In this document: positions 8,818 to 16,642 of the stretch, piece after piece
Numbering within the stretch: the first letter of the stretch is position 1
Layout: the number at the start of each line of letters is the position of its first letter
Virus record (IMG/VR): IMGVR_UViG_3300043539_000845
Span: 1-46,692 of that record
Length of the DNA stretch: 46,692 bases
Direction: 5' to 3' (one strand)
DNA from: a virus
Made by a program: the position numbers and the translations under genes
The notes under the pieces: model-generated
Seen by the model: the letters and a program-made list of their open reading frames with translations, nothing else
The model's database searches: none
Told to the model about the DNA's origin: nothing

Positions 8818-9596
8818 AATCCTAAAATTCGTAAGGCTGAACCATCTTTTAGTTCAGTGACGTGAAATTGACCATAGGCTAAGTGACAAGCCCATGCGTA
8901 ACGTTCATCCATAGTTGGATAATAAGGTGTTTCTATCTTACTCAAATCTTGCAATGCAACTGGACTAGCCGCATTGTTCACTAAGGTAAATGCCGGTATT
9001 CCATACATAATTGCTTCAGTGGCTGCTACGCTATTAAACGTAACTAATGCAAACGTATCTGATAACGCTTCTTGTAAAGTATTTGTTATTCTCTCACTGC
9101 GTAACTTTGCTCTATCACGAACAATCACTGGTCTATCTGTATGTTGTTTAATAGTAGCAACGGTTTCAGTAATCCAAGTATCTTTATCGATACCATAAAA
9201 CTTACAAGGCTTTTCATCCGGTGCAGCAATTAGTATATTTCTACCAGTATTTCGCCAATCAGAAAGTGACAATCCTAGGTTCAACCATCTATCCGCAGGT
9301 CTTTCAACTACAGCACCATGTTGCAAATCATTTTTTACAATTCGATGATATAACTTATTACCCAATGGATTCTTATTATACTTGCTATTTCCAAAATACC
9401 CACTATCTATGTAGTAGAAATCGCGATTATCCGCCCAACAACGCTTGATAAGTTTATGTTTGAGAATGCCCCTGAGTACAAGAGGGTCTGTACTAGCATC
9501 GTAATCAAAAACATTATATCCAACCACATCATGATTATGGCTAGTCGCAAGCATACCCACGTACTCATCTTGAAGATTCTTACTAAGAAATTGCAT
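8814..9596 (-). CDS. Capsule-synthesis (KpsS-like) glycosyltransferase paralogue, shorter N-terminus
   Basis: 260 aa. It carries DRPVIVRDRAKLRSE, where the usual RPHP is RDRA, and FALVTFNSVAATEAIMYGIPAFTLV. The loss of the His in the phosphate/donor-binding motif suggests altered specificity or loss of catalysis. It is shorter than its paralogues at the N-terminus. The start overlaps the upstream gene by 14 nt and no clear ribosome site is visible, so expression probably depends on translation of that gene. Confidence 0.6.
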   Translation of the reverse strand: MQFLSKNLQDEYVGMLATSHNHDVVGYNVFDYDASTDPLVLRGILKHKLIKRCWADNRDFYYIDSGYFGNSKYNKNPLGNKLYHRIVKNDLQHGAVVERPADRWLNLGLSLSDWRNTGRNILIAAPDEKPCKFYGIDKDTWITETVATIKQHTDRPVIVRDRAKLRSERITNTLQEALSDTFALVTFNSVAATEAIMYGIPAFTLVNNAASPVALQDLSKIETPYYPTMDERYAWACHLAYGQFHVTELKDGSALRILGL

Positions 9597-10266
9597 TTAC
9601 TTGAGTCGAGTAGTTTGTTAACATTCTTTCTCTGTGCCATTCGTCTGCCATTGGAGTTAGTGCAAAATCATGGAAACAAGGAGTTCCAAGTGTATAGTGT
9701 AGAAGTTTAGCATCAGGATTAGCACCAAATTCATCAGGTAACCAATTCCATTCAACTGGCAATTCACCAATCAAATCATCAGTTAACCAAGTAAAACGAT
9801 GTAAAAATGCACCAGAGGAGGCTTGTATTAAACCAGAGGTTAACTGTCTATTAGCTGGATGTGCACAATTCCACATTACCACACTAGACCAATTCTTACG
9901 TGGATAATTTTGATTAACTGAACCCAAGTACTTGGTAGTCATCTTAGTTTCATAATTATGATGAACACATTGAACTGCTTTTGTCGGATCTCGCAACTCC
10001 CAGAGCTTAGTAATATCTTCACGTAGTAACATATCACCATCGATAAAGATTGCCCAACCTTCATAATTCATTAAACTAGGAACCAAGAATCGACTATAAA
10101 TGAATTGGTTACTACCATCGTCGTGCGTTTCTGCATAATCTTTTAGATTATCCAAAGCCAATGGAACTAATGCTACTGGCTTTGAACTATGTCTAATAAC
10201 ACTATTAGCACAAACATGATAAGCTATTGCTTCTCGTGGGTCATACCCAATGAATACTGTAATCAT
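9583..10266 (-). CDS. Glycosyltransferase (GT8-like) with DGD motif
   Basis: 227 aa. MITVFIGYDPREAIAYHVCANSVIRHS is the typical start of phage and bacterial GT8-like proteins that act on stored-glycan or LPS substrates. The metal-binding motif is FIDGDML near residue 75; later WNWLPDEFG and LLHYTLGTPCF follow the family pattern with a late His. It overlaps the upstream fusion gene by ATGA. Confidence 0.75.
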   Translation of the reverse strand: MITVFIGYDPREAIAYHVCANSVIRHSSKPVALVPLALDNLKDYAETHDDGSNQFIYSRFLVPSLMNYEGWAIFIDGDMLLREDITKLWELRDPTKAVQCVHHNYETKMTTKYLGSVNQNYPRKNWSSVVMWNCAHPANRQLTSGLIQASSGAFLHRFTWLTDDLIGELPVEWNWLPDEFGANPDAKLLHYTLGTPCFHDFALTPMADEWHRERMLTNYSTQVNAIS

Positions 10267-11000
10267 TTTCTTTCAATATCCTCTTCAACACAACTTTCAC
10301 CGTATTGTATTTCAATTATTCTTAGTGGTCTATCTGTGATATTACTCAATTGATGCCAAGTATGCTCAGGTACGTGATATTCATCATGTGTAACCAATGT
10401 AGAAATCGAATCAGAACTAGTAACAGTTGCCGTACCTTCAGCTACCATCCAATACTCAGACCGAGATTCATGTCGTTGCATTGATAACGATGCTTGTGGA
10501 TTTACTGTTAATTCTTTAACTTTTATTCCAGGAACATCATGCAATACTCGATAATAACCCCATGGTCTTTCGGTCTTGGGTGATTTCCACTCAGTTAATA
10601 TCCATGAACTTGAATTCTTTTTATTAGTACCACCAACACCAAATGCAAATTCTACATTTTTGACTGACATCTCTGGGATATTACTAGCCGTTCTATCACC
10701 ACCGTTAGCAAAGATATACCGGTTATCTGGGTATAAAGTTTTGACTCGATTAATAGCATCAATCGCATCACCATTCGTATCATCAAATACAATACAATCA
10801 TCAACCATCTTTAAGTTCTGAATGATAGATACCCGCTCGTCAAGTGGCATGAAAGCCTGGCCTTTCTTACGAACAAGCCATTCATCACTATTCACACCAA
10901 CAACAAGTATATCACCCAAAGTCTTAGCAGCCTTCAAGTATTCTATATGACCAGAATGAATCGGATCAAATCCACCAGTTACTATTACTATTGTATTCAT
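10263..11000 (-). CDS. Fusion: HIGH-type nucleotidyltransferase + cupin (ManC C-terminal type)
   Basis: 245 aa. Residues 1-130 are a cytidylyltransferase-like domain: GGFDPIHSGHIEYL is the HxGH motif, as in HldE/RfaE C-terminal and glycerol-3-phosphate cytidylyltransferases. An ISSxR-type motif is not clear; the position holds GVGGTNKKNSSSW. Residues 140-245 are a cupin like the C-terminal part of mannose-1-phosphate guanylyltransferase: ERPWGYYRVL, LSMQRHESRSEYW, HTWHQLSN. Combining the two suggests synthesis of an activated sugar for the neighbouring transferases. The partner domain of ManC proper (GT-A pyrophosphorylase) is replaced here. Confidence 0.75.
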   Translation of the reverse strand: MNTIVIVTGGFDPIHSGHIEYLKAAKTLGDILVVGVNSDEWLVRKKGQAFMPLDERVSIIQNLKMVDDCIVFDDTNGDAIDAINRVKTLYPDNRYIFANGGDRTASNIPEMSVKNVEFAFGVGGTNKKNSSSWILTEWKSPKTERPWGYYRVLHDVPGIKVKELTVNPQASLSMQRHESRSEYWMVAEGTATVTSSDSISTLVTHDEYHVPEHTWHQLSNITDRPLRIIEIQYGESCVEEDIERK

Positions 11001-11680
11001 CGATAATGTGCCGCGTGAACTGCATCAGTATAACCAACATCAATTACAACAGGTTTACCATTAAATAAACCCCAGTTGGCTGTTCTTACAAAATCCCATA
11101 AACCTACATCAAAATTAACTGCAAGTTCAGTTAATGCCTGTGCATATTCTTCACACAACTCAACATCTTCGTCTGTGTACTTAAATCTATCTGATTTCAA
11201 CTCACGAATAACTTCTTCGTGACTTAAGGTTCCACCTTTCTTACCAGTACTAGCAAATGCCATAGCAACCAATAAACGTAAAGTACCACATTTCATTAAA
11301 TTGCACAATTGTTTTTCAGTAGCTTTCTGTGCTTTTTCTGTATGAATCCAAACCGGTTCATCATGCTCTTCATCATAATCGATAATTGGGATAGTAATTC
11401 CCAAATCTTGCACATAACCATCATCTAGTATTTCTGCTTCTTCTTTGTTCTGTGCCATTCCTTTTACATTATGCGCAACTTTAAGAACAGTTGGTCTACC
11501 TTCGTATTCAATATCAAAAGCAGTTCTCGATGATCCCTTGCCCATCTTTTGGGCACGTGCGACCGCATATTCAATTCTTTTCTTGTATGATGTTTGTGGC
11601 GTGTATACCGATTTATCCCAATCTGGTGGGAGTGGTGCTTCATCGATTGCTGATTCGCCGATGATGTCTGTTATTCTCAT
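10997..11680 (-). CDS. Protein-kinase-fold-like protein
   Basis: 227 aa. KGSSRTAFDIEYEGRPTVLKVAHN resembles the glycine-rich loop and the catalytic Lys of kinase-like folds, and LWDFVRTANWGLFNGKPVVIDVG resembles the catalytic Asn and the Asp of a D-x-G metal site. This suggests a sugar or small-molecule phosphotransferase or pseudokinase. The assignment rests on motif spacing only. It is the first gene of the overlapping chain; ribosome site AGAGG. TAAATA (minus strand, 11710-11705) lies about 25 nt upstream. Confidence 0.5.
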   Translation of the reverse strand: MRITDIIGESAIDEAPLPPDWDKSVYTPQTSYKKRIEYAVARAQKMGKGSSRTAFDIEYEGRPTVLKVAHNVKGMAQNKEEAEILDDGYVQDLGITIPIIDYDEEHDEPVWIHTEKAQKATEKQLCNLMKCGTLRLLVAMAFASTGKKGGTLSHEEVIRELKSDRFKYTDEDVELCEEYAQALTELAVNFDVGLWDFVRTANWGLFNGKPVVIDVGYTDAVHAAHYR

Positions 11681-11704
11681 GGATTTAACCTCTTAGTTTT
11701 CCTA

Positions 11705-11710
11705 TATTTA
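11705..11710 (-). promoter_or_regulatory. TAAATA late-promoter-like box
   Basis: AATAAATA on the minus strand about 25 nt before the ATG at 11680, just upstream of the glycosyltransferase chain. Inferred. Confidence 0.35.
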
Positions 11711-11725
11711 TTGTAATTTTGAGAT

Positions 11726-11753
11726 AACAAAAAGCCCACTCGAGAGTGGGCTT
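11726..11753 (-). terminator. Intrinsic terminator after uvsY
   Basis: Nine-pair hairpin AAGCCCACT / AGTGGGCTT with a 4-nt loop, followed on the minus strand by TTTTTGTT. It ends the uvsY transcript and separates it from the sugar operon. Confidence 0.85.
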
Positions 11754-11774
11754 CCGTTGAACTACAGTGCATCA

Positions 11775-11786
11775 ATTATCTTTTAG
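11775..11786 (-). repeat. CTAAAAGATAAT 12-mer copy at the uvsY stop codon
   Basis: Exact copy, minus strand. The uvsY stop codon TAA is its nucleotides 2-4. See the finding on the dispersed motif. Confidence 0.8.
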
Positions 11787-12241
11787 ATAGACGCATCATC
11801 CAATCCAGCAGTTCTTAACTTAACAATATTGGATAACTGCCATTGCTTAATATCCAATCCTTTGATAACACCAAGATACTGATTTCTGAGTAAGGCAACG
11901 TCATTGATTAAAATCTCAAAATCAACCACGTCTTGTTCTCCATCTACATATCTATCGCAATCTCTACTGCTCAAAGAACGTTGATATGTTTCAAGATACT
12001 TTTGGAAATGTTGACTTTTCATCTGCTTCAAACAAATGTTCAAGTATTCCAATATAGCCTCAATCTCTTGTAACTGGCAAAAACGTGTTTCAACAATCCC
12101 TGGCATTGCAGCTGCCGCACGTTCAATACTACCAGAAATCTTAACGTCTACCTTGGCAGAACCTAATTCTGACCGATAATGGGCAATTGCGTGTGGAACA
12201 TTCGTTATATCCCGTGAAACCTTGTCGTACCAGTTGGTCAT
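11783..12241 (-). CDS. uvsY: UvsY-like recombination mediator
   Basis: 152 aa. UvsY loads UvsX recombinase onto gp32-coated single-stranded DNA. The C-terminal two thirds match what I recall of marine T4-like UvsY proteins: LEYLNI, YLETYQRSLSSRDCDRYVDGE, ALLRNQYLGVIKGLD, NIVKLRTAGL. It is a mostly helical protein without membrane segments. Good ribosome site AGAGG. Position beside uvsX and gene 32 supports the call. The stop TAA lies within a copy of the dispersed 12-mer. Confidence 0.75.
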   Translation of the reverse strand: MTNWYDKVSRDITNVPHAIAHYRSELGSAKVDVKISGSIERAAAAMPGIVETRFCQLQEIEAILEYLNICLKQMKSQHFQKYLETYQRSLSSRDCDRYVDGEQDVVDFEILINDVALLRNQYLGVIKGLDIKQWQLSNIVKLRTAGLDDASI

Positions 12242-12250
12242 TTCTGCCTC

Positions 12251-12466
12251 TTATTCGTCGTCGTAATCTTCGTCTTCGTCATCCATAACTGCTTCTAATG
12301 CAAAGTCTAAGTATGGGTCTACACCTACTAAACTTTCTAACGTCGTTTCTTTAATCCCGTGGTCTTGTAATACATTTACATACTCAACTGCCGCGTTCTT
12401 GCGTTGTCTTTCCGATAAGTGCTCAACTAATACAGTCCAAATGTCAGTGATTAATGCTTCTTTCAT
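12251..12466 (-). CDS. Small acidic protein (71 aa), function unknown
   Basis: A helical N-terminus (ITDIWTVLVEHLSERQRKNAAVEYVNVLQDHG) and a very acidic tail (DDEDEDYDDE). AAGGAG ribosome site directly upstream, and it ends 10 nt before uvsY, so it is a real gene in the recombination operon. Acidic tails of this kind can mimic DNA or bind gp32-like proteins, but that is speculation. Confidence 0.7.
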   Translation of the reverse strand: MKEALITDIWTVLVEHLSERQRKNAAVEYVNVLQDHGIKETTLESLVGVDPYLDFALEAVMDDEDEDYDDE

Positions 12467-12503
12467 GGGTTGTTTTCTCCTTAATTAAAAATGTTAACTG
12501 ACC

Positions 12504-13562
12504 TTATGTATCATTTTCAGAAATGGGTTCTGTGGCAGATACGTCATCTTCAAACAAATGCGGTGACTCAGCTTTAACTATCGCATATCGTTCATTAATC
12601 ATACTAATAACTTCTGGTAACATAGCCTTAGCTTCAGATTCCCATACAACCGTAGTATCATATCCTCGGTACTTAGTCATCGTATCGATTTTCAGTTGGT
12701 CGTAAGCCCATATATCAGTAGCGTACTTATTGGCTTGCGTGTGATAATAGTCGGGTTGGTATTTCGTAGGATTACAATGCCAATAATCTCCGTTAAACTC
12801 AACACAGACTTTTAACTTTGGTATAACGAAATCGTAAAGATAATACTTGTTGTTTTCAAGGTTACGAACACCAAATTCCTTTTTACCTTCACCACCTACA
12901 TAAACATTAAACCCAGTTGGGATTTCTGCAATTACTGCATCGAAGAAGTTTTTTGCTACCTTGGAATCTACTCGGCTTACATATTTGCTCATCCACATCC
13001 GTTCACCTTCTTCTTCACCATATCGTTCGATAAATCCATCAAATGAATTAGAATGTTTCATTTTTTCACAATGCTCATTGTACAACCTTGTACCCTCTTC
13101 TTCACCATTCCTTTTAATAAAAGCATCGATCGAAATTGAATCACTATTCGCTTTGGTGATAGCAATCGCTTCTTCCTCAGAATAACCTAGATTCACCCAA
13201 TAGACTGGTGAAAATGCAGTTCTGGCTTGTAATTCCTCTTTGGTGTATAGTTCAGAATTTCTCTTACCATTAGCACGTTGAATTTCAGAAACTTTATCGG
13301 TAGCTTCTTGATCGGTAAAACCACGAGAAGTCCAATATAATGGATGTCGTGGGCTTCGTTGAGATTGTAATTCAGATACCTTTGTTTTCGCATCTTCCTC
13401 GGTATATCCTTGATCAATCCAATAGCTTTTACTGGTAATGGATACTTTTTTTGGTATCGTCTTCTGTCGTTCATCTTTACACGCGATAGAACATACATAA
13501 TCAATGGTCATCACACTATCAACTTTCTTAATCATTTTACCACATACTACACATTCCTTCAT
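12504..13562 (-). CDS. Free-standing Vsr-like (EDxHD-type) homing endonuclease
   Basis: 352 aa. N-terminal zinc motif CVVC ... CSIAC. Residues about 45-140 hold three repeats of the pattern YWxxxGYTEEEAxxKVSExQ, then two copies of a second repeat (FIKRNGEEEG, FIERYGEEEG), both DNA-binding modules common in phage homing endonucleases. The C-terminal domain has YDFVIPKLKVCVEFNGDYWHCNP, which resembles the Vsr fold active site (Glu-Asp-His). It sits just downstream of uvsX, behind that gene's terminator, and has its own GTGAGG ribosome site. Likely cleaves intein- or insertion-free uvsX-region alleles of related phages. Confidence 0.75.
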   Translation of the reverse strand: MKECVVCGKMIKKVDSVMTIDYVCSIACKDERQKTIPKKVSITSKSYWIDQGYTEEDAKTKVSELQSQRSPRHPLYWTSRGFTDQEATDKVSEIQRANGKRNSELYTKEELQARTAFSPVYWVNLGYSEEEAIAITKANSDSISIDAFIKRNGEEEGTRLYNEHCEKMKHSNSFDGFIERYGEEEGERMWMSKYVSRVDSKVAKNFFDAVIAEIPTGFNVYVGGEGKKEFGVRNLENNKYYLYDFVIPKLKVCVEFNGDYWHCNPTKYQPDYYHTQANKYATDIWAYDQLKIDTMTKYRGYDTTVVWESEAKAMLPEVISMINERYAIVKAESPHLFEDDVSATEPISENDT

Positions 13563-13572
13563 ATTAACCTCA

Positions 13573-13607
13573 CGATAAACGGGTGGTTCACTCGCAGTGA
13601 ACCACCC
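13573..13607 (-). terminator. Terminator hairpin after uvsX
   Basis: Twelve-pair perfect hairpin (GGGTGGTTCACT with AGTGAACCACCC, 3-nt loop) directly after the uvsX stop. On the minus strand it is followed by only a weak T stretch (GTTTAT). Confidence 0.75.
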
Positions 13608-13616
13608 AATACTAGA

Positions 13617-15113
13617 CTAATCTAGTTCATTCTCATCCACTTCTTCGATTACATTATCTTTTAGTTCAGACGCTGCCAACTTAGTAGCAAATTCCGAGAT
13701 AACCAAATCTAAGATGCCATTCTCATTTTTATTCCACTCTTTACGGAAGTACTTGTGAGTAACACCATTGGTATCCAAATAGCTGTACCGATTACCCTCT
13801 TTTTGGATTAGTTTCTTATTTTCCAATAAGCTAAACATACCACTGTACAAACTCATACCTTCGTTATATGGAATGTGAACCTCGATATCAGTGAATGGTT
13901 GTGCGTAACGAGTTTTCATAATCTTACAACCAGATCGAATACCTTGAACTGTAGATGTTTTATTACCCTCTTCATCCTCTTTTAGTTTCAACTTTTTCAT
14001 TGCAACTAAGATACTAGAAGCATACACTGCAGAATTACCCCCACTTACTTTTTGATCAGGATTGTAGGGGTCTTGCGAGTCATAGGTGTGGTTAGTACAC
14101 ACCATACCAACGTTGTAATTACCGAACATATTAACGCAGTTACGAACCAATGCAAATAACGCTTTGGGTTTACGACCCATATCACCTTTCAACTCACCGC
14201 TGTCAAACTGGTTTACGTCAGTTGGTGTTAATAACATACCCAGTGAGTCGATAACAAATAAAACTTTAGGTCTATCGGCTTCATCCATTGCTTTGATCTC
14301 TTTCATGAACTCTGAAATAGTCTTAGCAACGTCATCGATCATTGACATACTCAATCTAATCAACTTGTCTTCAGATGTATCAACGCCCAACGCATGAAGC
14401 CACGCCTCATCCAACGCGTTTTCTGTATCAATCAATACAACAAAGATACCTTGTTCCTGTGCATTTTTAACAATGTTACCAGAACAAATATATGACTTAC
14501 CACTGTTATGACTTGAGAATCCATCACTCCAATAACGGTGGTTTGGATGTAACACTTCGAAATCATAACACTCAGCATCTGCCAAGAATTCTTTACTAAC
14601 GATTTCTTCAGCACCATCAACCGTCATAACTGAATCACCGATGGTCAATGCACCCGCAGTAACCCATTCACCATCTTCCAACTGATACAAGTGATTTGTT
14701 GCTGATTCTGCACTTCTAGTAGCAGTTGAAATACGAACAACAGCTAATGAACCTTTGTCGAACCACTGACCAACGAGTTGATAATCATCTGGTGTAGCAA
14801 TACTTAAACTCAAAACCGCGTCATCGTGAACTAAAGAACGAAGTTTAGAAACAGTCACTGTTTCAGCAACCTCAACACCATCAATCGTGTATTTGACATC
14901 GACCTTAGCCAATGCTGGTAAGCAACCAGATTCACCAGCAAACACGGTAACCTTACCTAATGGAATACCTTTATTGAAATCACCACTAATCAAATAGTTA
15001 AGTGCATAATTACCACAACTAATCCAATCAGTTGGGTCATTGAAACCAACACCAAGACCTTCAATGGACTTGGTTAATGTTTTACGAAATTTACTTACGT
15101 CAAATGCTTTCAT
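13617..15113 (-). CDS. uvsX: UvsX/RecA-like recombinase with a mini-intein in the P-loop
   Basis: 498 aa precursor; about 358 aa after splicing, close to T4 UvsX (about 390). UvsX forms filaments on single-stranded DNA and drives strand exchange. The Walker A motif is split: GESG at residues 60-63, intein at 64-203, then SGKSYI, giving GESGSGKS. Walker B is VLFVIDSLGMLLT, and the loop KVSGGNSAVYAS and the acidic C-terminus are typical. Ribosome site GAGGAG. The gene follows gene 32, with a terminator between them, so its level is probably set below that of gp32. Confidence 0.92.
   Translation of the reverse strand: MKAFDVSKFRKTLTKSIEGLGVGFNDPTDWISCGNYALNYLISGDFNKGIPLGKVTVFAGESGCLPALAKVDVKYTIDGVEVAETVTVSKLRSLVHDDAVLSLSIATPDDYQLVGQWFDKGSLAVVRISTATRSAESATNHLYQLEDGEWVTAGALTIGDSVMTVDGAEEIVSKEFLADAECYDFEVLHPNHRYWSDGFSSHNSGKSYICSGNIVKNAQEQGIFVVLIDTENALDEAWLHALGVDTSEDKLIRLSMSMIDDVAKTISEFMKEIKAMDEADRPKVLFVIDSLGMLLTPTDVNQFDSGELKGDMGRKPKALFALVRNCVNMFGNYNVGMVCTNHTYDSQDPYNPDQKVSGGNSAVYASSILVAMKKLKLKEDEEGNKTSTVQGIRSGCKIMKTRYAQPFTDIEVHIPYNEGMSLYSGMFSLLENKKLIQKEGNRYSYLDTNGVTHKYFRKEWNKNENGILDLVISEFATKLAASELKDNVIEEVDENELD
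14505..14924 (-). other. Mini-intein (140 aa) in UvsX Walker A
   Basis: Residues 64-203 of the precursor. Starts with Cys (CLPALAKVDV) and ends SSHN before extein Ser, so a standard class 1 intein with Cys1, penultimate His, C-terminal Asn and Ser+1. Block F is CYDFEVLHPNHRYWSDG. It has no endonuclease domain: 140 aa is the size of a bare splicing domain. Because the P-loop is incomplete before excision, recombinase activity depends on splicing. Confidence 0.92.
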
Positions 15114-15127
15114 TGTCTCTCCTCTTT

Positions 15128-15166
15128 AAACGAAAAAAGGGTGTGCAGGACCTATCCTACACACCC
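15128..15166 (-). terminator. Intrinsic terminator between gene 32 and uvsX
   Basis: Hairpin GGGTGTG / CACACCC with an inner AGGA/TCCT pairing, followed on the minus strand by TTTTTTCG. It lies immediately after the gene 32 stop and should lower readthrough into uvsX. Confidence 0.85.
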
Positions 15167-15177
15167 AATACTACTGA

Positions 15178-16200
15178 TTAAGCCGTTTGACGGTCACGAA
15201 TCATTTTAAGAATGTCTTGTGCACGACTTGCGCCTTCACCTGACGTTTCAGGTGCAACCGCTGGTGCAGCATAAGAAGCCGCTGCAGGAGTTTCCCATGG
15301 TAAATCATCAGCAGCCGATAAAGGAGCAGAAACAACTGGGTCAGCAACTAACGCAGGTACTGGAGAAGCAGGTGCTGCAACTACACGAGATTCAGTAGTA
15401 GGTGCTTGAATGCCATTTGGACGATAGTATTGACCCCATCTTTCAACATCATAGGCTTCACCATCAACCGATGCTTCGAACATTTCTTTGATAACTTTCA
15501 ACTCAACTTCACCAGGACGTTTAGGTAAGAAGTCAGCTAAGTTGAATAACCCATGGTCAGCAATTGCTTGCAATTCTTCTTCATTTAAAGCACGTTCACG
15601 ACGGCTCCATTTAGAAGTTGAGTAATCAGCAAATCCACCTTTTGAGGTTTTGCAAATACGGAAGTCAAGACCACGCAAGTAATCAGTTGGTAATTCATCC
15701 AATTCTGGATCTAATAAAGCAGATTTAATCAAACCAAAGATTTGTGGACTGATAATGAATCTACGGATTTTGTTTTCAGGTGGGTTTTCTTCTTTCAAGC
15801 CATCTTCAACAACAAAGCCTTGTGCTAAGAATGTACGTTTTTTCCAATACTTACGACCCATTTCTTCCAAAGATTTGTCTTTGAACCAACCACGAACCTC
15901 GGTTAAAATTGGGCAGTATGCTTTTGCATCATACATTTCAATACATGGAACTTGAACAACAACTGGACGTGAATCTGCCTCGCCTTTAATGCCAGCGAAG
16001 GGAAGTCTAATCATTTGTTTTTCAACCCAGAAGAAATCATTGGTTGTGTCTGCATCCGGTAAGAATCGGATTGTTGTTTCATTGCCGTCAGCAATGTTCC
16101 AGTGTGGATAGATAACGCTTGGTTCGCCATTAGAACCACTGTTAGATTGGTTGTTTTGTGATGCTTGAAGTTTTGCGCGGATTTCAGCTAAAGATGCCAT
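15178..16200 (-). CDS. 32: gp32-like single-stranded DNA-binding protein
   Basis: 340 aa, somewhat longer than T4 gp32 (301). The N-terminal helix MASLAEIRAKLQA resembles the cooperativity segment; the core has GNETTIRFLPDAD and WKKRTFLAQGFVVEDGL, typical OB-fold strands. Cysteines occur at VPCIEM and AYCPIL, but the full T4 zinc set (His-Cys3) is not evident, so zinc binding is uncertain. The C-terminal region is Pro/Ala-rich, then a short tail. In T4, gp32 coats DNA, supports UvsX and UvsY, and is abundant, which agrees with the two strong promoters upstream. Confidence 0.9.
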   Translation of the reverse strand: MASLAEIRAKLQASQNNQSNSGSNGEPSVIYPHWNIADGNETTIRFLPDADTTNDFFWVEKQMIRLPFAGIKGEADSRPVVVQVPCIEMYDAKAYCPILTEVRGWFKDKSLEEMGRKYWKKRTFLAQGFVVEDGLKEENPPENKIRRFIISPQIFGLIKSALLDPELDELPTDYLRGLDFRICKTSKGGFADYSTSKWSRRERALNEEELQAIADHGLFNLADFLPKRPGEVELKVIKEMFEASVDGEAYDVERWGQYYRPNGIQAPTTESRVVAAPASPVPALVADPVVSAPLSAADDLPWETPAAASYAAPAVAPETSGEGASRAQDILKMIRDRQTA

Positions 16201-16337
16201 TTGTGTATTCCTATAAAAAGTAAAAGTTTGTACTGCTCTTGTGAATTGTAACGCTGTTGTAAGTATATCTAAATCATAATGCCGTCCTAGGTTGCTTTTG
16301 AAAGTTTGGGCTAAGGGTTTCTTAGCCCAGTTTGTTA

Positions 16338-16366
16338 AGTATATAGTGTTTGTTCGGTGTTGTCAA
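16338..16366 (-). promoter_or_regulatory. Sigma70-type promoter for gene 32 (proximal)
   Basis: Minus strand TTGACA (16366-16361), 17-nt spacer, TATACT (16343-16338). The region after -10 reads TAACAA, as in the upstream copy. Confidence 0.8.
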
Positions 16367-16407
16367 TCTTTATTTCTGTTTAACTTGAGACTTGACGTCA
16401 TTTGTTA

Positions 16408-16436
16408 AGTATAGTTGTTTTGTTTTAGTATGTCAA
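16408..16436 (-). promoter_or_regulatory. Sigma70-type promoter for gene 32 (distal)
   Basis: Minus strand TTGACA (16436-16431), 17-nt spacer, TATACT (16413-16408), again followed by TAACAA. It is a direct repeat of the proximal promoter 70 nt away, flanking AAAGA included. Host RNA polymerase should read it, so gene 32 is probably expressed early. Confidence 0.8.
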
Positions 16437-16510
16437 TCTTTATTTTCCATCATTGAAATATCGTAAGTCTGTAATCTCGCTATTAGGGAACTTTTTTCAA
16501 ATATGGGTTA

Positions 16511-16522
16511 ATTATCTTTTAG
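16511..16522 (-). repeat. CTAAAAGATAAT 12-mer copy (intergenic)
   Basis: Exact intergenic copy between the gene 32 promoters and the tRNA. Apart from this copy and the two promoters, I see nothing in 16201-16553. Confidence 0.75.
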
Positions 16523-16553
16523 TGTGTAAGTTGTTGATTTTAATCTGTTATTT

Positions 16554-16642
16554 TGGAGCCATCTATCGGACTCGAACCGATGATGAGTTTTTAACCTCGC
16601 CGGATTACTAGACCGGTGCAATAGCCGCTATGCGAAGATGGC
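16554..16642 (-). tRNA. Class II tRNA with anticodon loop CTAGTAA (apparent anticodon AGT)
   Basis: Minus strand. Acceptor GCCATCT pairs with AGATGGC, then T73 and an encoded CCA. T arm is ATCGG-TTCGAGT-CCGAT. The anticodon stem CCGG/CCGG is closed by a T-T mismatch around the 7-nt loop, so the formal anticodon is AGT (Thr, ACU codons). The 18-nt variable region, with a GAG/CTC stem, is that of a Ser/Leu/Tyr-type tRNA, and the loop differs from a normal Ser loop (CTGCTAA) at two positions. It may be a Ser-type tRNA with a changed anticodon or a decaying tRNA. Confidence 0.8.

Noticed and set aside
16554-16642. Amber suppressor tRNA (CTA anticodon)
   Set aside because: CTA occurs in the loop, but placing it as anticodon breaks the anticodon stem; the paired stem gives AGT. 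Kept only as an alternative.
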